Source of the DNA: Poronia punctata
Lineage: Eukaryota > Ascomycota > Sordariomycetes > Xylariales > Xylariaceae
Reading direction: 5' to 3'
Assembly (NCBI GenBank): GCA_022579005.1
Contig: MU401461.1
Span: 186,001 to 250,000, forward strand
DNA: 64,000 nt
A program made the translations under genes and the position numbers. Shown piece after piece: positions 57,530 to 64,000 of this stretch. Within the stretch, counting starts at the first letter, position 1; each line of letters begins with the position of its first letter. The notes under the pieces are model-generated. The model had not been told where the DNA came from. It ran no database searches and worked only from the letters and a program-made list of their open reading frames with translations.

Positions 57530-60500
57530 GATGAATGTGATGGTTGTTTATAGAGGTTGTAAGAGTGTGTGGTGATAGAAGACGAGTATGTAGTAATGGA
57601 AGATGTGTGATGGCGATAGAAGAAGAGCGTGTGGTAATAGAAGAAGAGTTTGTGGTGTCGGGGAACCTACTACACCAGCTTGCTTTTATAGAGGCTCAAA
57701 ATAGGGTTTACACAGTACGATCAATGCTATGAAATGCCATGGCGAAATCCCATGCAGGGAACGGTATTCTACTCTACCATGGGTGAATACGATCTTCCGT
57801 TATGGCCGGAGGCAATCGTCATTAAGGTTGAATTTTGCATGAAAACGCAGGGACTGTATATTATCGGCCTACCTATCTGGGCGAGGGCACCACCCGAACA
57901 CATATCGTCACGAGAAATTCAGCTATGCTTAGATTTAACCATCCTTGTATGGTGTGGAGTGTAGATATCTTGATCCCGTAAGTCAACTGCAGACATTCCT
58001 AGATAATGCCGATTTCTGTGCGATCTGGGCGATGCTGATTGCTCCGGGTTCGGAATTCCGTCTCCAGAAGACCAGGCTCTCGGACAACCGCAAGGAAGGT
58101 GCAGACTCCGCTACAGTAGGTAACCATCTTACCTAGCACTATGGGCAATATCGCCTTTCACGTTGCATCATTCTTGCAATGCTAAGGTTTTGAACTTACC
58201 TAGTAGACATCGCCACTTGAAAATAGTTATAATAGTTTTATGGGTGTGGATGAAAAGGTGCTAAAGATGCGCACGCACACCCACAGGTTAGATAGCCAAA
58301 AGAGGTGTAACGGGTGTGAGAATGGCCGTTTGACCTGATGCCCAACGTATACCCTCTACCTGTGGCGGAAATATCACCAGGTAAAAAGAAGGAGCCTAGG
58401 ATACAACGGTGGGCGTAAACCACTACCTACATTTATTTTTCACATCCATCATCCCTGTCCTCTACAATATCCCTTGGCTTTCCGATGAATCATACGGCAA
58501 CTTCATTGTCCGAAGTATGTTGTCATCCTCAATGTGGTGCGTCCCGGAGGTCCGTCCGTGACTTGTTTTCCCATTCCCCCTTCTTATACACGGCCATACG
58601 CCTACGGCAAAAGATTGCATGCAAATGTCTTCGTTAATCATCTCCCTTAGAATCCGACCACTCTACCAGGGACTCTCCATATCTACGGTCCTCCCATAAA
58701 TATGGTTGTAGCCTTGACTAAACGGTCAGGATCGGATCGAGTACTAGAGTTCTTCTTCCGCTCGTTACCGAAAAGCAAAATTTTACCTTGTCGTTTTTTT
58801 CTTAGCATGTGGTACCCGTAACTTGTGTGCATGTGTATAGGTATTTCTTTTAGCCAGTCGCTAAAATCACACCTTTACCTTGTCGTTATTTCTGACATGT
58901 GACACGCGTTTCTCGTGTGTACGTGTAAGAATGCCAGGATAGGCGCGATAGAAACGCGTAGACAGTGCTTATTCACAGACTGCAGCTCTAACCACAATAC
59001 TAAGTAAGTATGCAGATAACTGTATTTAGTATATTGCAAAGGAAGTATTACACTGTGACCTAATTCCTATTATGCACCCCTCTACCTACATTTCATTACC
59101 CTATAGTCGTATTTTGCAACTTGCCACTTTGACAAGAAGGCGGCAGGGGTAGGTGGTCGTTTACATCCTGTAGCCCAACCAGTGAGACGATTTGCCTAGT
59201 CGGACATACTCGCAATCCACCTAACCGTTACAAGAGGGCCTACGAGTACAATAGCTACCTATCAAAGGTCATGAAGAGGCAATTATCATGTTAGGTACCC
59301 ACCTTACAGGGTTATATACAGAAAAAGAAAGCAAATTATTTCCAAGGGGAATTAACCTGGCAAACAAGGTATGTCTATTCTCTATTTCTTTCTTGCCGCA
59401 TAGAACATACATTATACCAGTCAGCAACTATGAAGCTGGGCTTGATTAAAAACAGGGGTCCTCCCAGAACCCAGGGGTGTAGGGGAAGTAAAGACCCTTC
59501 TTAGAAAGTCCAGCAGATTCGACCTTCTTTCCTAGCAAACTGTACGCGTAATAACCCCCCTCTAAACAAATAAACAACAACAAAGGAAAGTTTGCCACCC
59601 CGCTGTAACCACAGCAACAACAACCTGAGAAGAATAAGGCAATCGCAATCGGTTTACACAGTCTTCTATTCCTAACTTGTTAACATACTTGCATAAGGTA
59701 AGTAGGTAGCAAGTCCTAGTAAAATAGTAATGGCAGTGTTTAAGGTAATCCCCCGCATCGAACAACGGATCAGATAGGTGGCTCTAGACACTACCTTACC
59801 GTATAACAGATGATCCCGTGTTACTAGACGATCGGTCAATGGAATTACGTTGTACTCCCGATGGATCTGGCACTAGGGGCACATGATCAATCGGCTCTGC
59901 GGCTTAATGATAATAGTAGGACTTGTGATTTTGAAACCCTGCGCAGATCTAATGGATGGAGTCACGCAGTGTGGCATTAGCACAGTATCCTTCAGAAACA
60001 TACTGGTATGATACAGTGTCTCTATCAAAACAAATTACTCGTTTCTGTAACCAATGCATCAGAGGACCGTTTTCAGTATCCTTTGAAAACACACTATATT
60101 GTTTTAAGACTCTTCCCTATCAACCAGGATATCTTGTTCATGTTAATGGTGTAGTATCTCGACTAAACATTGAAAAGACCGCAAAAGAAAGGAGAGAGCT
60201 ATGCCAAGACAGACAAATAACCGTTTTAGACGGTCGGAATCAACGCGATTGGCCAGCCCTGTTTTTGCGCGACGAGGGGCTTTTTGGTGTGGGGTATGTA
60301 TGGGTCCGGATTTACCTAGAATAGCTCCGGAGCCAGGCGCCCGGGAGTGTACGAGTAGGTACACGCAGGTACTCGTATACCATAATGACATCATAGTAAA
60401 GATAACCAACCTGGAGACATTTTCCTTCTTCAATATCCATTTGAAACCCTTAGTAACATTTTAGAACCCTGCCTATAGTATAGTGTGTTAGTCTAGCATT

Positions 60501-60765
60501 AAACCAGGTTTTTGGTTTTTCTTCAGCTTTGCTACGTCAGTACAGTAGCCAAGGCTTGTTTGCATGCCGTCGATACTAATATTCTAGAAGTCGCCCCTTG
60601 TGAAGCTTTTCCCCCCTTAACAAGGTTCATCATGTAACGCCGATATCATTCCGTGTATGGCATAATAGACTGGTCCAACATCAACATCAAGTAAATTATT
60701 ATCACGAATCGGACGATATACCTCCTTCATGCCCTTTGCATACCTTTATAAGAGAAGCATATCCA
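57530..60765. other. 3.2 kb without a supported gene
   Basis: Frames such as 59956-60324 are open but show no motif and have odd composition. The stretch includes the imperfect duplication at 58784-58930 and a segment at 59450-59545 resembling 28.8 kb. Confidence 0.45.
58784..58930. repeat. imperfect tandem duplication
   Basis: Two copies begin with TTACCTTGTCGTT at about 58784 and 58877 and continue with a matching catgtg...gtgtg(c/t)a(c/t)gtgta pattern. Confidence 0.5.
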
Positions 60766-61836
60766 ATGGTAGAGAGGCAGTCAAGCAAAGTGGGCTTATT
60801 GGCGTGGTGGTCAGTGTTACTGGCAGTCGGGATTCTCGCAAAAGATGACCTCCCCCCGAAAAGGGGCCTGACCTACATCCGCAACGACGATCCGCACAAC
60901 GGAGACTACGACATCTTACTCTCGGAGAAATCGCCGCTCACATGGTACTTTACCTGGTCGCCGATTCCAGCACCGCGAGATACCTTTCCCAAAGGCGCGG
61001 AATCAAGAGTCGAGTTCGTCCCGACACTACCAAGCACAGATAATCTAGATGACAACGTCAAGGCGCTTGATCGCGTACCGAAATCTTCCGAGCATCTCTT
61101 TACTTTTAACGAACCAGACGGGACGACGGATTCCGGCGGTTCGAGCATTACCCCGGAGGACGCGGCCAAGGCGTACATTGAAAAGATTGTACCTCTCCGA
61201 GAACGGTTCCTGATATCGCATCCTAGCGTGACGGGGTCCTCGCGGGGTTTGGACTGGTTGGATGATTTCAATTCGTCTTGTTGGGATATCGACGCGGATA
61301 ATGGCTGTCCTGCGGATTTCGTGGTTGCGCATTGGTACGGGCCGTTTGAGGGATTGGTCTCCTGGTTGGATCAATTGTCGGGGTGGTATAACCAGAGTGG
61401 CAGTAGTATCGAGAAAGATGTCAAGATATGGGTGAGCGAGTTGGGATTGGCCCAAGCGGATTCTGATACAACATTTGATATGATGAAAAGGACACTTCCC
61501 TACTTGGACCAGCTGGACGATGTGGAGAAGTACGCGTGGTTTGGAGTTTTTAGGCCAAAGGAGGCCAATTCTTGGACGGGTGATAGCTTGGCTTTGTTTG
61601 AGAATGATGGGGGTCTTAGCGAGTTGGGCGCATATTATCTTGGAGGGGAGGAGAATGGTTTCAAACCCGGTCAACAGGGTCAACCCAGTGGTGGAAACGG
61701 AAATAACTCAGGTAATGGTGGCAATGGCGACGATGACGATGACGATGATGACGATGGAGATGCTAACGGCGCGATAGGTCTTCGAACCTCGCTATGGATA
61801 TTATTTTTTGTGTTTTGTATGATTTGGATTCTTTAA
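60766..61836 (+). CDS. GPI-anchored GH128 beta-1,3-glucanase-like protein
   Basis: 356 residues from ATG 60766. Residues 1-25 form a signal peptide (LLAWWSVLLAVGILA). The catalytic core follows the glycosyl hydrolase catalytic core/Asl1 family (GH128): GLTYI, WYFTW, FNEPD (Glu about 116, acid/base), VAHWYGPF, WVSELGLA (Glu about 225, nucleophile) and YAWFGVF. Then come a Gly/Asn linker, nine consecutive Asp and a hydrophobic tail (LRTSLWILFFVFCMIWIL), which together fit a GPI-anchor signal. It probably acts on wall beta-1,3-glucan at the cell surface. Intronless. Confidence 0.88.
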   Translation: MVERQSSKVGLLAWWSVLLAVGILAKDDLPPKRGLTYIRNDDPHNGDYDILLSEKSPLTWYFTWSPIPAPRDTFPKGAESRVEFVPTLPSTDNLDDNVKALDRVPKSSEHLFTFNEPDGTTDSGGSSITPEDAAKAYIEKIVPLRERFLISHPSVTGSSRGLDWLDDFNSSCWDIDADNGCPADFVVAHWYGPFEGLVSWLDQLSGWYNQSGSSIEKDVKIWVSELGLAQADSDTTFDMMKRTLPYLDQLDDVEKYAWFGVFRPKEANSWTGDSLALFENDGGLSELGAYYLGGEENGFKPGQQGQPSGGNGNNSGNGGNGDDDDDDDDDGDANGAIGLRTSLWILFFVFCMIWIL

Positions 61837-62025
61837 TGACGGCGATGGATAAGAAGAGCTTACATGATTGGATATAATCACATAATATGCAGCACTTAAA
61901 CCTCATATTTACGATGAACATGATGTGTCACAGAAATGACTGACTCGTGAGAGAAACGGTGTTTAGCCGGCTAGCTTCCCACGTAGCTTGGTGATAAGCC
62001 ATTTCTTATGCAAAAACATCAACAA

Positions 62026-62097
62026 GGCTGGTTGGCGAAATGGTATCGCGTTGCTTTCCGGTGGCAAAGATTGCGGGTTCGAGTCCCGTGCTGGTCG
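62026..62097 (+). tRNA. tRNA-Arg (anticodon CCG)
   Basis: A 72-nt cloverleaf. The acceptor stem is GGCTGGT with GCTGGTC (several G-U pairs), the D arm is GCG...CGC, the anticodon stem is TTGCT/GGCAA with loop TTCCGGT, and the T arm is GCGGG-TTCGAGT-CCCGT. Anticodon CCG reads CGG. No intron. Confidence 0.9.
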
Positions 62098-62689
62098 CAT
62101 AAGGTTAAAGATCCTTTACCTTATTTTTTTTTAGCATTTCCTCCCTTCCTTTCCTCCCGTGTACATTATCATCCTAACATCAATATAAGGCCAGGCCCGT
62201 CCCGGTCTGCTGCCTTGAAATAGCCATGCATGAATAGGTACAAAGACCGTTTTAAACTTGTGTTAATTAGTCAATCCGTAAAACACCAAGACTTGATGAT
62301 ATTCACAAGTGGCAAATAAGATGAGAACCTTTTTTTCTTCTGCGCAAACTGTACATTTTAGCAAACTTCGGTGCTATATATCTACATACAAGAGAGGAGC
62401 TTTGCCTCCTTACTTCTCGTGCTCCCTATCCTTGATGACCGAGACCAACCTTGACGCCAAGCGTTCTCAGTAGGAGAAAATGTCTATGGTAGTCTTCATG
62501 TTCATGTCTCAATGATGCCCACCAGGCAAAAAAGCAAAATGATACCTCCGCCAGTTCCTCTCCCTTTCTTCGGCCTCTCCAGCCAACAGACAGAAACCTA
62601 TTGCCGCAAGTCAAAACAACGACTTAAAAGACCAGGCAAAATGCACCATCCCATCCCCAGACCCTATCCTATCCTTTGTCCAGCCTTCT
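62098..62689. other. intergenic, no gene seen
   Basis: About 590 bases between tRNA-Arg and the 3' end of the AT-hook gene. A T run follows the tRNA (62123-62131), as expected for Pol III termination. Confidence 0.5.
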
Positions 62690-64000
62690 TCAGCGCCTGA
62701 CGACATACCTCCCAATAGAATCCTCGGAAATCCAAGCCTTGGAACCAATCATCTCCCTACACCACCTCTCCACCAACGCCTCGTCCATGCCGGAAAACAT
62801 GCCATTGAGCAGAATATTCGCGAAATCGATATCCTTGCCCTTTACAACGATATCTTCAACGGATGAACCCCCCTCGGATACTTTATACGCAACTACCCCT
62901 TTTGTATGGATCGCGTAGACCAATAGACTTGTGGGGCGATTGCTGCTGTGTTTGATCTCGGATGATGGGAGTGGTTGGGTTGCGTGGGGGTTGGCGTGTT
63001 CGGGGTTCTTTAGGGCGAGTTCGTCGACTATGATGGGCCAGGAGGCGGAGGGTTTGCCGATGTATACTGCTGCTGCTGCTGCTGCTTCTGCTGCTGTGGC
63101 GGCGGCGGCGGTGGGAGGTTTGGTTTGTTGTTGTTTTTGGAGTGGGTTGCTTGTTGGGTTGTCGTTGATAGTGCTGTTGTTTTTGGCGGGACTCTTGGTG
63201 AAGAATTTGGTTAGTTGGGTTTGTATGGCCTTGGTGGGTGTGACAACTGTGTTCTTGGCAGGCGAGAGAACTGCTTTCTTGTCGGTTGGAAGAACTGTGT
63301 CCGTGATGTTGCTCTTTGTAGGCGGTGCGGGCACTGCGTTCTTGTCGGTCGAAAGGACTGTGTTCTTAGTAGCAGAAACAACTGTGTCCGTGACGTTGTT
63401 CCCCGTAGGCGTTGCGGGCACTGATGAGGGCTGGGGATTTCCCGGAACAGCATTTGGGGACGGGTTGGCTGTCTGGGGCAAGACAAGAGGGTATTTTCTA
63501 GGCCGTCCTCGTCCACGCTTGATGGGCTGTGTTGACTGGGACTCGGCGACTCCTGTCTCTGCCAATTGTCCTGGTGCGGTCTGAGATGTGGCTGGTAGCG
63601 ACAATGCCTTGTTCGAGGACACATTGCTTGATGGTTCAGTTGCTTTGTGTGATTGTCCTGGCTCTGGTCTTGTATTCACGGGCGCATCGGTGAATTGCTC
63701 TGGTCCGCGGGGTGGTCGAGGGGCTTTTTCGGCTTTCACCCGCTTGGCCGCATGCTGAAGCGTATCGTCGGCAGACACATTGTTTGCATCTTTGTTGTTG
63801 TTCTTGTCTTGCACGCTTGGAGCTCTTTTCCGCTGCCAATAACGGCGATGCACAAACTCGGGCTCAACAACCGGAACACCCTCTGGTAGGGTGATTCTAT
63901 CGGCCTCTGGTAACTCTTCCCCGGCTTCTCTTGGTGCTGGTCGTGGTCTAGGCGCGGTTCTAAAGACATGCACACCTTGCCCGGGTTTATAGCAAATACT
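62690..64000 (-). CDS. AT-hook, low-complexity protein, 5' end outside window
   Basis: The frame is open through the right edge and has no ATG near it, so the N-terminus lies outside. It has an AT-hook (KRGRGRPRK, about residue 152 of the visible part), which binds the minor groove of A/T DNA, and repeated Thr/Lys/Val-rich units (TDTVV, TKNTV, STDKNAV, PTDKKAV). These are followed by a QLTKFF segment resembling the start of PIP-box-like motifs, and an Ala run (AAAATAAEAAAAAA). A folded C-terminus follows (PSASWPIIVDELALK, ALVERWCREMIGSKAWI). Probably nuclear. Function unknown. Confidence 0.75.
   Translation of the reverse strand, partial: SICYKPGQGVHVFRTAPRPRPAPREAGEELPEADRITLPEGVPVVEPEFVHRRYWQRKRAPSVQDKNNNKDANNVSADDTLQHAAKRVKAEKAPRPPRGPEQFTDAPVNTRPEPGQSHKATEPSSNVSSNKALSLPATSQTAPGQLAETGVAESQSTQPIKRGRGRPRKYPLVLPQTANPSPNAVPGNPQPSSVPATPTGNNVTDTVVSATKNTVLSTDKNAVPAPPTKSNITDTVLPTDKKAVLSPAKNTVVTPTKAIQTQLTKFFTKSPAKNNSTINDNPTSNPLQKQQQTKPPTAAAATAAEAAAAAAVYIGKPSASWPIIVDELALKNPEHANPHATQPLPSSEIKHSSNRPTSLLVYAIHTKGVVAYKVSEGGSSVEDIVVKGKDIDFANILLNGMFSGMDEALVERWCREMIGSKAWISEDSIGRYVVRR

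Noticed and set aside
57168..57575. Plus-strand Gly/Arg-rich frames opposite the 196-residue gene
   Set aside because: Antisense shadows of its Pro/Ser/Arg-rich coding sequence.
59956..60324. 122-residue plus-strand frame
   Set aside because: No motif, and overlapping frames of similar length on both strands. Not supported as a gene.
1..64000. CRISPR arrays, operons and riboswitches
   Set aside because: No regularly spaced direct repeats with unique spacers, and the genome is a fungus. None expected and none seen.

Overview
The window is nuclear DNA of a filamentous ascomycete (Pezizomycotina, probably Sordariomycetes; inferred). The support is short GT-AG introns, a fungal highly reducing polyketide synthase, HET, F-box, BTB and GH128 proteins, and an LTR retrotransposon destroyed by repeat-induced point mutation (RIP).

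1-14.1 kb is a secondary-metabolism locus. A highly reducing PKS on the minus strand looks intact and runs off the left edge inside its KR domain. Upstream lies a single-module A-T-C NRPS frame that has lost the front of its A domain. Then come wrecked MFS transporter and cytochrome P450 copies. Three abutting bZIP-type TGA(G/C)TCA heptamers sit between the PKS and the NRPS.

14.3-21.9 kb is one 7,592-bp LTR element. It has 250-bp LTRs that align without gaps, and a 5-bp target duplication (CTAAT). It is almost pure A/T, and the outer edge of each LTR is the least mutated part. 22.2-25.9 kb holds a second, dead HR-PKS with deletions, frameshifts and Trp-to-amber changes. The locus therefore reads as a decaying cluster with one surviving PKS.

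26-64 kb is gene-poor accessory-type DNA. It contains an ankyrin/DYW-like deaminase (frameshifted), a 10-Cys small secreted protein, BTB, F-box and extended-SDR genes, a dead Zn-cluster-less regulator, a Gypsy-like integrase scrap and a HET gene with a likely frameshift. It also contains a small presequence-like protein, tRNA-Val(AAC), a TLDc protein, a secreted protein with a possible His/Asn-Cys active site, an RNase H-like gene with a nonsense codon, a GPI-anchored GH128 glucanase, tRNA-Arg(CCG) and an AT-hook protein cut by the right edge. Between them lie degenerate repeats, one inverted-repeat element and an assembly gap at about 50.9-51.1 kb.

No wholly new system is demonstrated. The best leads are the PKS with a degenerate ER beside a truncated A-T-C NRPS, the RIP pattern at the LTR element and its possible leakage, the ankyrin-deaminase gene and the small secreted proteins.
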